Source: Thermoleophilia bacterium
GTDB lineage: Bacteria; Actinomycetota; Thermoleophilia; Gaiellales; JAICJC01
Assembly (NCBI GenBank): GCA_025928435.1
Contig: JAICJM010000002.1
Coordinates: forward strand, 1 to 64,000
Length of the DNA stretch: 64,000 nucleotides
Direction: 5' to 3'
Part shown: in pieces, positions 25,195-32,624 of the stretch
Numbering within the stretch: the first letter of the stretch is position 1
Layout: every line of letters begins with the position of its first letter
Made by a program: the position numbers and the translations under genes
Notes under the pieces: generated by a model
Seen by the model: only the letters and a program-made list of their open reading frames with translations
Database searches by the model: none
Told to the model about the DNA's origin: nothing

Positions 25195-25373
25195 TGCGGC
25201 CGTGCCCGTTCCTCGAGCTGGCCCGCCGCCACCCGGAGGTCGTCTGCCGCATCCACCTCGGCCTGATGCGCGGCGCCCTGGCCGAGCTGGGGGCGACGAC
25301 CCGCGCCGGCGGGCTCGAGTCGTTCGTCCGGGACGATCTCTGCGTCGCCCGCCTCACGGACGGGCGCCCCTGA
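25194..25373 (+). CDS. Cys-containing C-terminal domain of the split regulator
   Basis: 59 residues: MRPCPFLELARRHPEVVCRIHLGLMRGALAELG ... FVRDDLCVARL. The three Cys (CPF, VVC, LC) match the metal- or Fe-S-binding tail of SufR/ArsR-like regulators. The frame continues upstream without stop as RRIL before the Met, which suggests it was once continuous with 24694-25194. Its ATG overlaps that gene's stop. Confidence 0.7.
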   Translation: MRPCPFLELARRHPEVVCRIHLGLMRGALAELGATTRAGGLESFVRDDLCVARLTDGRP

Positions 25374-25549
25374 CTCGCGCCGGCCGCGCAGCTCTCCCCG
25401 ACCGCTACGCCTCGACGCTCGGCACGTCGTGCGCGGGTCGATCACGAGCATCCTGTTATACACGAGGCAAAACATGACAGATGTGCTCGGCCGGGTATCA
25501 TCCGCCTCGGAGCGAGCAGCGTCGTTTCGGAAGCGAGGTCTGAGGTCCG

Positions 25550-25912
25550 GTGCCTGCAGTCGTCATGAAGCGAGCCTACGAGCCGGCCGGGGAGGAGGAC
25601 GGCTATCGGGTCCTCATCGACCGGATCTGGCCGCGGGGCGTGACGAAGGAGCAGGCCCGCCTCGACGAGTGGGCACGCGAGCTGGCGCCGAGCACGGAGC
25701 TGCGGCGTTGGTTCGGGCACGACCCGGAGCGGTTCGAAGAGTTTCGCCGCCGCTACCTCCAGGAGCTCGCCGCGGAGGCCGAGAAGCTCGACGAGCTCCG
25801 CCACCGGGCCAGCTCCGGGACGGTGACGCTCGTGTACGCCGCGAGGGACCGCGAGCACAACGACGCGGTGGTGCTCGCCGAGCTGCTCCGTGCCGAGGAG
25901 GGATCGCGGTGA
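25550..25912 (+). CDS. DUF488 family protein
   Basis: 120 residues. Typical DUF488: KRAYEPAGEEDGYRVLIDRIWPRG near the start, LDEWARELAPSTELRRWFGHDPERFEEFRRRYLQEL, and GTVTLVYAARDREHNDAVVLAELL. The biochemical role is unknown. The GTG at 25550 follows GAGGT; an ATG five codons on is also possible. A truncated, diverged copy of its C-terminal segment occurs at 63106-63204. Confidence 0.9.
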   Translation: MPAVVMKRAYEPAGEEDGYRVLIDRIWPRGVTKEQARLDEWARELAPSTELRRWFGHDPERFEEFRRRYLQELAAEAEKLDELRHRASSGTVTLVYAARDREHNDAVVLAELLRAEEGSR

Positions 25913-26162
25913 CGTCGTGGAGCGGCTGACGGCCGTTGTTCGCGCGTGCTCGTGGGAAGACCTCTCCAGCGAAGCTCGGGCGACAGCCTGGCGCCGGTGC
26001 TGGCTGCCGCGAGCACGCCGGCACGGCCAAGGCACTGCCGGCTCGGCGAGGCAGGTACGGCGAACGCGGCCGCGATCGCCGCTACGGCGCTGAACGCGCT
26101 GCGGGTGACGGGGACACGGGCGCTGGGTCACCGTTCACGAACCACGGGATCGACGTCATGCT

Positions 26163-26200
26163 CACCCACCGCCCCTGACACGAGGCCGGGGCGGTGGGTG
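26163..26200. terminator. Perfect 13-bp inverted repeat
   Basis: CACCCACCGCCCC (26163-26175), 12-base loop, GGGGCGGTGGGTG (26188-26200). It lies 7 bases beyond the end of the minus-strand doxX gene. No T-run is present, as is common for hairpin terminators in high-GC actinobacteria. The bases 25913-26162 hold no gene. Confidence 0.65.
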
Positions 26201-26206
26201 CCCATG

Positions 26207-26734
26207 TCATCGGGCGGACGTGGTCTGGCGAGACCAGGGCCGCGCCGGAAGCGCCCCGGACCTGCGGGCGGGCACGACCGCCAGGGCGAGGCGGGCGAAC
26301 GTCAGAGCAGCGAGCATCAGCCCGAAGTCGCGCAGGGCGATGTCGTAGTACTGGGGTGCGTTCGTGGTCAGCAGGTTGATGACGATTCCGAACAACCAGC
26401 CGGCGACGACGAACGCGCCGATCCTCGGAGCCACCGCCACGAGCACTCCAGCCGCGATCTCGATGACGCCCACGGCGTACATGAAGTCCTGGCCGCTTCC
26501 AGGGATGATGTTGTTGATCCAGCCGGCGAGATAGTCGGGCCACTGGACGCTCCAGTTGAAGAACTTGTCGATGCCGAACAGGATCGGCGCGATCGTAAAC
26601 GTGATTCGCAGCATCCAGAACGCCTGGTGGGCAGCGGTGCCCACGGCTGATCCCTCGAATGCGGTACCCACATCCCCGCGGGGGGACAGGGCCGTCGCAT
26701 GACGGTGCGAAGTCTCGACATGGCTCTGGGCCAT
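26207..26734 (-). CDS. DoxX-like integral membrane protein
   Basis: 175 residues. After 37 polar residues there are four membrane helices: FWMLRITFTIAPILFGIDKFF, FMYAVGVIEIAAGVLVAVAP, IGAFVVAGWLFGIVINLL and a last one around LMLAALTFARLALAVVPA. This is the DoxX/SURF4-like arrangement seen in membrane oxidoreductase or redox-stress modules; the function here is unknown. The ATG has AAGGAGGCGGTTC upstream. The bipartite stress motif lies 75 bases before the start. Confidence 0.82.
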   Translation of the reverse strand: MAQSHVETSHRHATALSPRGDVGTAFEGSAVGTAAHQAFWMLRITFTIAPILFGIDKFFNWSVQWPDYLAGWINNIIPGSGQDFMYAVGVIEIAAGVLVAVAPRIGAFVVAGWLFGIVINLLTTNAPQYYDIALRDFGLMLAALTFARLALAVVPARRSGALPARPWSRQTTSAR

Positions 26735-26808
26735 TTTGAACCGCCTCCTTCCCGCGTCGCGGCCACAGTGCGAGTGGGGCGGACGCGGAGTCGTGTCTGT
26801 AGTTATCC

Positions 26809-26834
26809 AGCGTCAACTCGCGTCCCTTTCTTAC
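26809..26834 (-). promoter_or_regulatory. Bipartite stress motif, site 7 (GTAAGAA-N12-TGACGCT)
   Basis: On the minus strand: GTAAGAA (26834-26828), 12 bases, TGACGCT (26815-26809), then GGATAACT. It would give a leader of about 65 bases with a good ribosome site for the DoxX gene. Same spacing as the other sites. Confidence 0.6.
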
Positions 26835-26980
26835 CTCGTTGCGCGTATTCGCCCCGGCCGTCGGCGCGTCGACAGACCGGCACCGGCGTGGCAGAGTCGA
26901 TCAGGCTTCGCCCGTGCCGCCTCTGCGATCGTTGCCATGGCGCCGCAGCGGAGCGTGCCTTCCGTCGGTTGCAATGACCC

Positions 26981-27463
26981 TCAGCTACCCAGCGAGGTGA
27001 AGCCACCCACGAGCGCTCCGTAGGCGATGTGGGCGGCGAGGCTGACGAGGGGCGTCTGGACGCCGTAGTTGAGCATGAGGAAGCCCGGTGGCTCGAGCAG
27101 AGCGACCGCCGGGGCCGCCGTCGACCGTGTGCCCATGCGCGGATGGATGAGCGGGAGCAGGGTATCGACGAGCGCCGTACCGGAGAACAGGCCGTGCACA
27201 AGGCCGAAGATCGCTCCGAGCCACCATCCGCTTCGGCCGATCGCGAGGAACACGCCGTAGTAGATCAGCGCGAACGCCAGTCCGACCAGGAAATGGAGCA
27301 CGTATCCAAGCGCCTTCGCGCGGGTCCGGTCGCTCGTGAACGCTGTACCGAGCATGAACGGGAGGTCCATGCGCGTCAGGTTGAGCTGGTTCCCCGCTCG
27401 CAGCGCCGTGGTGAGCACCACCGTTCCGGCGAATCCACCGGCAACGGCGCCCCAGATGCTCAC
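26981..27463 (-). CDS. Hypothetical four-helix membrane protein
   Basis: 160 residues. Hydrophobic segments at about 4-20, 50-75, 80-100 and 135-158 (GYVLHFLVGLAFALIYYGVFLAI; WWLGAIFGLVHGLFSGTAL). Motifs GLVHGLFSG and GALVGGF. Family not recognised. Its start overlaps the end of the GH15 gene by 4 bases, so it is the second gene of that operon. Confidence 0.7.
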   Translation of the reverse strand: MSIWGAVAGGFAGTVVLTTALRAGNQLNLTRMDLPFMLGTAFTSDRTRAKALGYVLHFLVGLAFALIYYGVFLAIGRSGWWLGAIFGLVHGLFSGTALVDTLLPLIHPRMGTRSTAAPAVALLEPPGFLMLNYGVQTPLVSLAAHIAYGALVGGFTSLGS

Positions 27464-29250
27464 CGCGCCGTCGCTTTGGCGACCGCGAGCGCGGCGCTGA
27501 TCAAGGCAAGGTGGCTGAGGCCCTGCGGCAGGTTTCCCAGGAAGGCGCCGGTTGCCGTGTCGACCTCCTCGGCGTAGAGGCCGACGTCGTTGGCGAGCCC
27601 CACGAGCTGATCCATCAGCGCCACGGCTTCGTCGATCCGCCGGCCCTGGGCGAGTGCCTCGACGAGCCAGAACGAACAGGTCAAGAACGCGCCTTCCGAT
27701 CCTCCCAGTCCGTCGTCTCCGGTGTAGCGCCGGACGAACGGCCCGTTCTGGAGCTCACGGCGCACCGCGTCGATCGTCCCCGCCCAACGCTCGGTGGTGG
27801 GGTCTCCGTAGCCGAGGAGGATGCCGAGCAGCAGGCTCGCGTCGAGCTCCTCGGATCCTGCGTAGCGGATGTAGCTCCGCTTCGCGTGCGAGAAGCAGCG
27901 CGTCTCGACGAACTCATGGATCGACTGCGCCTCCCGGCTCCAGCGCTGTGCGTGGCCGTCGGGGATGAGGCCGCGCCGGGCGAGATCACGTGCGCGATCG
28001 AGGGCGACCCAGCACATCATCTTCGACTGGGTGAAGTGCTCCGGCCGGCTTCGCACTTCCCAGATCCCCGCGTCCGGCTGACGCCAGCTGCGGCTTACCA
28101 GATCGGCCATGCCGGCCAGGTGCCGAGCGATGTCATCGTCGAGTCGGTGGCCGCCGGCGGCATAGAGCCACGCCGTCTGAAACAGCTCGCCGTACGTGTC
28201 GAGTTGGAGCTGGGCGGCGGCGGCATTGCCGATCCGCACCGGGCGTGACCCGCGGTAGCCGCGCAGCGGCAGCACCCGCTCCGGCGTGTGGGCGCCGCCG
28301 TTGAGTGAATAGAGCACGCGCACCCGCGGATGGGTGAGCTGGGTGGCGTGCATCAGCCACCAGAAGTATGCGCGCGCGTCCGCCCCGCAACCGAGCGCGA
28401 GGAAGGCACCCATCGTGAACGCCGAGTCGCGCACCCAGCAGAAGCGATAGTCCCAGTTCCGCTCTCCGCCGACGTCTTCGGGTAGCGAGGTGGTCGCGGC
28501 TGCGGCCACCGCTCCGGAAGGTGCATGGACGAGCAGCTTGAGCGCGAGCGCGCTGCGGGTGACGGCGTCGCGCCATGGGCCGTCATACGCGCAGGCCGCG
28601 GACCAGTCGGCCCACGCGCGTGTGGTCTCCTCGATCCGCCCTTCCACCTCCTGGCGCGATGAGAACACGAGTGGCTCCTGGTACGCGATGCCCAGCGCGA
28701 TCAGCGCCGACTCTCCCGCGCGCATATCGAGCCGTCCCGCGATCGCTCCGCCGCCCGTGGTGGCCTCGTGCGCGTTCCAGGACTGGACGGCGAGCGCGTC
28801 GGAGCCCGAGGTTGCGACCGGCATGCCGAGCCGCCGCTCAACCCGAGTCGCCGCGCCCGCGTACCCGAAGCGGGGCTCGATACGCCAGCTGAGCGAAACG
28901 TGGCCTGTGACTCCCTCCACGCGCCGGGCCAGCTCGCGAAACGGTGTCAGTCCCGGCCCGGCGAGGGTCATCACATCGACGACCCGTACGATCCCGCCTT
29001 CGGCGTGAAACGTCGTCTCGAGCACGTTCGTGCCCGGCCGGTAGCGGCGCTCGACGTGGAAGGGCGCGCTCGGATGCAGCGCAAAGCTGCCGCCCCGCTC
29101 GGCGTCGAGCAGCGCGCCGAACACGCTCGGTGAGTCGAGGTCGGGCAGACACAGCCAATCGATCGCCCCATCCCGGGCGACCAGGGCGACCGTGCGCCCG
29201 TCTCCGATCGCGGCGTACTCGCGGATCGGTGCGTAGCCCTCGTTCCGCAT
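27460..29250 (-). CDS. Glycoside hydrolase family 15 protein (glucoamylase/trehalase-like)
   Basis: 596 residues. An N-terminal beta-sandwich starts PIREYAAIGDGRTVALVARDGAIDWLCLPD. The (alpha/alpha)6 barrel carries GGERNWDYRFCWVRDSAFT, then PDAGIWEVRSRPEHFTQSKMMCWVALDRA with the general-acid Glu (GIWEVR), and GLYAEEVDTATGAFLGNLPQGLSHLALI with the base Glu. Relatives split trehalose or alpha-glucans to glucose. No signal peptide, so it is cytoplasmic. It probably mobilises storage sugar or trehalose in stress. Co-transcribed with the membrane protein downstream. Confidence 0.93.
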   Translation of the reverse strand: MRNEGYAPIREYAAIGDGRTVALVARDGAIDWLCLPDLDSPSVFGALLDAERGGSFALHPSAPFHVERRYRPGTNVLETTFHAEGGIVRVVDVMTLAGPGLTPFRELARRVEGVTGHVSLSWRIEPRFGYAGAATRVERRLGMPVATSGSDALAVQSWNAHEATTGGGAIAGRLDMRAGESALIALGIAYQEPLVFSSRQEVEGRIEETTRAWADWSAACAYDGPWRDAVTRSALALKLLVHAPSGAVAAAATTSLPEDVGGERNWDYRFCWVRDSAFTMGAFLALGCGADARAYFWWLMHATQLTHPRVRVLYSLNGGAHTPERVLPLRGYRGSRPVRIGNAAAAQLQLDTYGELFQTAWLYAAGGHRLDDDIARHLAGMADLVSRSWRQPDAGIWEVRSRPEHFTQSKMMCWVALDRARDLARRGLIPDGHAQRWSREAQSIHEFVETRCFSHAKRSYIRYAGSEELDASLLLGILLGYGDPTTERWAGTIDAVRRELQNGPFVRRYTGDDGLGGSEGAFLTCSFWLVEALAQGRRIDEAVALMDQLVGLANDVGLYAEEVDTATGAFLGNLPQGLSHLALISAALAVAKATAR

Positions 29251-29349
29251 ACGTGACCCCGACCCGGACTCCCCGTCCCGCTGGTGGATCCCAGTTCCCG
29301 GCCCGCGACCCGTGAGGGCGCCCTCATCCAGGTCGCCGCTTCTGACGCG

Positions 29350-29793
29350 TCAGCCCTCGTCGAGTTCGGCGTGCACGGTGATGTCGACGTTCCCCCGAAG
29401 CGCGTTCGAGACCGGGCAGAGCTCGGCCGCCCTTGCGACGCCGCGTTCGAGTCCCGCGCCGTCGAGCGACGGCGTCCGCGCGAGGACGGTGAGCTCGACG
29501 CCGGTTATCCGCGGCGCGCCGTCGACCTCGTCGAGCGTGCAGAGGGCCGCCACGGTCAACCGCTCGGGCGGCGTACGGTCCTCGGCCAGCACGAGCGCCA
29601 GCGCCATCGCGAAGCAGGTCGCATGGGCCGCGGCGATCAGCTCCTCGGGGCTGGTCTTGCCGTCCGGCCGCTCGGTACGCGCCGCCCACGTGACCGGGAG
29701 CTCGAACGCCCCACTGCCACTCGACACCGCGCCCGCACCGCTCGCGAGAGTTCCGTCCCAAACAACCTCAGCCTGCCGCTGTGCAATCGTCAT
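29350..29793 (-). CDS. osmC: OsmC/Ohr-family peroxiredoxin
   Basis: 147 residues. Starts QRQAEVVWDGTLASGAG; the first catalytic Cys is in SPEELIAAAHATCFAMAL, and the second in AELCPVSNALRGNVDITV, the two-Cys layout of the OsmC/Ohr fold for reducing organic hydroperoxides. The usual Arg of the active site can be sought in ARTERPDGKTSP. The ATG at 29793 follows GAGGGGG. The bipartite motif at 29852-29877 is 60 bases upstream, back-to-back with the one for folE. Confidence 0.92.
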   Translation of the reverse strand: MTIAQRQAEVVWDGTLASGAGAVSSGSGAFELPVTWAARTERPDGKTSPEELIAAAHATCFAMALALVLAEDRTPPERLTVAALCTLDEVDGAPRITGVELTVLARTPSLDGAGLERGVARAAELCPVSNALRGNVDITVHAELDEG

Positions 29794-29851
29794 CGTATCC
29801 CCCTCGGAATGGCGCAGGATGGCGCGCTCCGCGAGAAAGCGCCTCTCCTCC

Positions 29852-29877
29852 AGCGTGGTTTGCGCCGGAGTTCTTAC
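29852..29877 (-). promoter_or_regulatory. Bipartite stress motif, site 5, toward osmC
   Basis: On the minus strand: GTAAGAA, 12 bases, CCACGCT, then GGAGGAG. It differs from the others by C for G in the second half. Together with site 3 it forms a divergent pair 21 bases apart. Confidence 0.6.
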
Positions 29878-29898
29878 CGCCGCGCGACGACAGCCGGG

Positions 29899-29924
29899 GT
29901 AAGACAACGGCCCGGCACGACGCT
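29899..29924 (+). promoter_or_regulatory. Bipartite stress motif, site 3, toward folE
   Basis: GTAAGAC at 29899, 12 bases, CGACGCT ending at 29924, then AGGAGGGC and ATG at 29933. The 8-base distance to the ATG matches site 1. If the second half is a -10 element, the folE transcript would be almost leaderless. Confidence 0.65.
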
Positions 29925-29932
29925 AGGAGGGC

Positions 29933-30577
29933 ATGGGAACAGCCGCATCGACGCGCGAGGTGGAGGAGCACGGACCGAACGACGATCTGGGTGCCAAGCT
30001 CCGGCGGCACCTTCATGGATCTCCGGAGTCCCCGACCGTCGAGCGGGCGGCCCGTGATCTGCTTGCCGCGCTGGGCGCCGATCTCGACGCCGACGGCCTG
30101 CGTGAGACGCCACGGCGAATGGCAGAAGCGTACGCGGAACTGCTCAGGCCGGCGCCGTTCAACCTGACGACCTTCCCCAACGGCGAGGGCTACGACGAGC
30201 TCGTTGTCCTGCGCGACATCCCGTTCCATTCGCTGTGCATGCACCACGTGCTGCCGTTCCACGGCGTCGCGCACGTGGCCTATCTGCCGGCGGAGCACAT
30301 CCTGGGACTCTCGAAGCTCGCGCGGGTGGTCGACCGGTTCGCGCGAGATCTCCAGCTACAGGAGCGACTGACCGTCCAGATCGCCGCGTGGTTGCAGCAG
30401 CAGCTGAGGCCGAAGGGGGTTGGGGTGGTGCTCGAGGCCGAGCACTTCTGCATGTCGTTGCGCGGCGTGCAGAAGCCCGGCGCCAAGACGGTGACTTCGG
30501 CGTTGCACGGGCTCGTCCGGGACGACCCCCGCACACGCCAGGAGTTCCTGAGCCTGACCGGAGGGAGAGTACGATGA
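29933..30577 (+). CDS. folE: GTP cyclohydrolase I
   Basis: 214 residues. Zinc ligands Cys102 and His105 (LCMHHVLPFHG) and Cys173 (HFCMSLRG) are all in place, along with GLSKLARVVDRFARDLQLQERLT and the C-terminal GAKTVTSALHG. It makes dihydroneopterin triphosphate from GTP, first step to tetrahydrofolate or pterin cofactors. No other folate gene is near; instead it is coupled by ATGA to a flavoprotein reductase and shares a promoter-like motif with stress genes. So a pterin role in stress is possible, but not shown. Confidence 0.95.
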   Translation: MGTAASTREVEEHGPNDDLGAKLRRHLHGSPESPTVERAARDLLAALGADLDADGLRETPRRMAEAYAELLRPAPFNLTTFPNGEGYDELVVLRDIPFHSLCMHHVLPFHGVAHVAYLPAEHILGLSKLARVVDRFARDLQLQERLTVQIAAWLQQQLRPKGVGVVLEAEHFCMSLRGVQKPGAKTVTSALHGLVRDDPRTRQEFLSLTGGRVR

Positions 30578-31812
30578 GCGAGCGGACATTCATGATCGTC
30601 GGCGCCAGCTTGGCCGGCGCGAAGGCCGCGGAGGAGCTTCGCGAGCGGGGGTTCGACGGCCGGGTTGTCCTGCTCGGCTCCGAGGCCGAGCGCCCCTACG
30701 AGCGGCCGCCGTTGACCAAGGACTACCTGCGGGGCGAATCTCCGCGCCAGAAGGCGTATGTGCACGAGGACGGCTTCTACGCCGAGAGGGACATCGAGCT
30801 GGCAACCGGCACGACGGTGGCCGCGATCGACCCCGTCGCGGCGCGGGTGACGCTTGCCGACGGCCGCGAGCTCCCCTTCGACCGGCTGCTGCTTGCGACC
30901 GGCGCGGAGCCGCGCCGAATCCAGGTCCCCGGCGCGGATCTCGGCGGCATTCACTATCTGCGCACGCTCGCCGACTGCGACATCCTGCGCGAACGGCTCG
31001 AAGCCGGAGGCCACGTCGTGGTGGTCGGAGCGGGGTGGATCGGCAGCGAGTTCGCCGCCTCTGCACGCCGGCGCGGCCTCGACGTGACGATCGTCGATCC
31101 GGCCTCGCTGCCCAACGAGCGGATATTCGGCCCGGAGATCGGCCGCTTCTACCGCGACGCGCACGCACGGCACGGTATCGAGCTCGCGCTGGGCGAGGGC
31201 GTCGAGGCGTTCGAGGGCGAAGGGGCTGTCACCCGCGTCCGCACCACCGCCGGTCGGGCGATCCAGTGCGACTTCGCGGTTGTCGGCATCGGCGTCGCGC
31301 CGCGTGTCGCGCTTGCCCAGCAGGCCGGCCTGGAGGTCGACAATGGCATCGTGGTCGACGAGAAGCTGCAGACCTCGGCGCCGAACGTCTTCGCTGCCGG
31401 TGACGTCGCCCGAGGGTGGCATCCCTTCTACGCCGAGCGGGTTCGCGTCGAGCACTGGGCGAACGCGCTCCACCAGGGCCCGGCTGCGGCACGGGCGATG
31501 CTCGACGAGCCCGTCAGCTATGACCGCATTCCCTACTTCTTCTCCGACCAGTACGACGTCGGTATGGAGTACTCCGGCCACGCGCCGGAGTGGGACGAGG
31601 TCGTCTTCCGCGGCGATCGGGACGCCGGGGCATTCCTCGCCTTCTGGCTCAAGGACGAACGGGTCGTCGCCGGGATGAACGTCAACGTCTGGGACGTCAA
31701 CGCGCACGTGGAGGCCCTCATCCGCGGCCGTCAGCCGGCCGACGTGAACGCGCTTCGTGATCCGGGCACGCCGCTCGAGTCGTTGGTCGGCGAGCTGACG
31801 GCCGGAAGCTGA
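30574..31812 (+). CDS. FAD-dependent ferredoxin/NAD reductase-like oxidoreductase
   Basis: 412 residues. FAD site MIVGASLAGAKAAEELRERG, NAD site VVVVGAGWIGSEFAASARRRG, the motif LLLATGAEPRR, and the second FAD contact NVFAAGDVARG. The C-terminal reductase domain follows (SDQYDVGMEYSGHAPEW). It belongs with rubredoxin/ferredoxin reductases and apoptosis-inducing-factor-like proteins. ATGA overlap with folE; GAGGGAGAG ribosome site. The electron acceptor is not apparent in the window. Confidence 0.92.
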   Translation: MSERTFMIVGASLAGAKAAEELRERGFDGRVVLLGSEAERPYERPPLTKDYLRGESPRQKAYVHEDGFYAERDIELATGTTVAAIDPVAARVTLADGRELPFDRLLLATGAEPRRIQVPGADLGGIHYLRTLADCDILRERLEAGGHVVVVGAGWIGSEFAASARRRGLDVTIVDPASLPNERIFGPEIGRFYRDAHARHGIELALGEGVEAFEGEGAVTRVRTTAGRAIQCDFAVVGIGVAPRVALAQQAGLEVDNGIVVDEKLQTSAPNVFAAGDVARGWHPFYAERVRVEHWANALHQGPAAARAMLDEPVSYDRIPYFFSDQYDVGMEYSGHAPEWDEVVFRGDRDAGAFLAFWLKDERVVAGMNVNVWDVNAHVEALIRGRQPADVNALRDPGTPLESLVGELTAGS

Positions 31813-31853
31813 GCCGGGATCAGCACAACGCAGATTCGATCTGGTACTTCCGA

Positions 31854-31873
31854 CCTCGCCGACGACGGCGAGG
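31854..31873. terminator. Hairpin after the reductase gene
   Basis: CCTCGCC, GACGAC, GGCGAGG: a 7-bp perfect stem, 40 bases past the reductase stop. No T-run. The bases 31874-32190 hold no gene I can support. Confidence 0.5.
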
Positions 31874-32190
31874 CCGGCGGGGCCGGCCGCGATCGGGAGC
31901 GCTACACACGACGGTTGACGCACAGCTTCCCGAGGTGTCGCCGCCACGGGGTCGCGCCGCGCTCGCCGGCGCCCGCGTCTCCTACCCCTGAGGCGGGCCG
32001 GGAGCTGCGCAGGACTTCCATCTCGGCCGTCGAATCCGCCGCCTGTACAGTCCGGCCCTCCGGTGAGCGCTGCGCGACCTCGCCGAGGGCGCCGACCCCT
32101 CAAGGTTTGGATGGCCGGCGTCGATATGTCCTCTCAAGTGCAGATACTCGCCAAGTGTCCGACGGTCTCGGCTCTCGAGGCCCCGATCCT

Positions 32191-32370
32191 GTGACTCTCG
32201 AGCAGGCACGCCGCAGGCTGCGGGAGCTCATGGCGTCCTGGGACTACGCGTTCGCGATGGGGCATGGCTGCTCCATCGGGCCGGATCCGCGCTTTGACGC
32301 GGTCCGGCGCGAGGTCGCGGATCTGAAAGCGATCATCGCCGAGCACGCTCCCGACGAGCCGACCCGCTGA
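32191..32370 (+). CDS. Small hypothetical protein (59 residues)
   Basis: Reads TLEQARRRLRELMASWDYAFAMGHGCSIGPDPRFDAVRREVADLKAIIAEHAP. Helical, with a Gly-Cys centre, and it looks coding. The GTG start at 32191 is the best choice, though no ribosome site is clear. No family recognised. The next 250 bases to the regulator gene hold nothing else. Confidence 0.45.
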   Translation: MTLEQARRRLRELMASWDYAFAMGHGCSIGPDPRFDAVRREVADLKAIIAEHAPDEPTR

Positions 32371-32624
32371 GGCCGAGACACCTCCCGGCCGCTCGAGGTC
32401 CGGCGCTTGACGATCAGACGCCACACCTGCCCTCGTGGTGTCCAGGCGTAGCGGGCTGTCCACGGGATGGCGGGCACGCGGCCTCTCGGGCACGATGGCA
32501 CCGCCCGGCTCCAGCGCATCCGTGAAGCCCCTGGTCTGACGCGTCGCGGTCCGCAGCGGTGCGTGGTATCTTCGCGACCCGTCATACAGCCTCACGGGAG
32601 CAAGGGCGGCCTTGGGGAGGGGCA

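Noticed and set aside
25946..26160. A plus frame with GEAGTANAAAIAATALNAL, faintly like the PurE C-terminus
   Set aside because: Too short and no other PurE motif; could be chance in Ala-rich translation.
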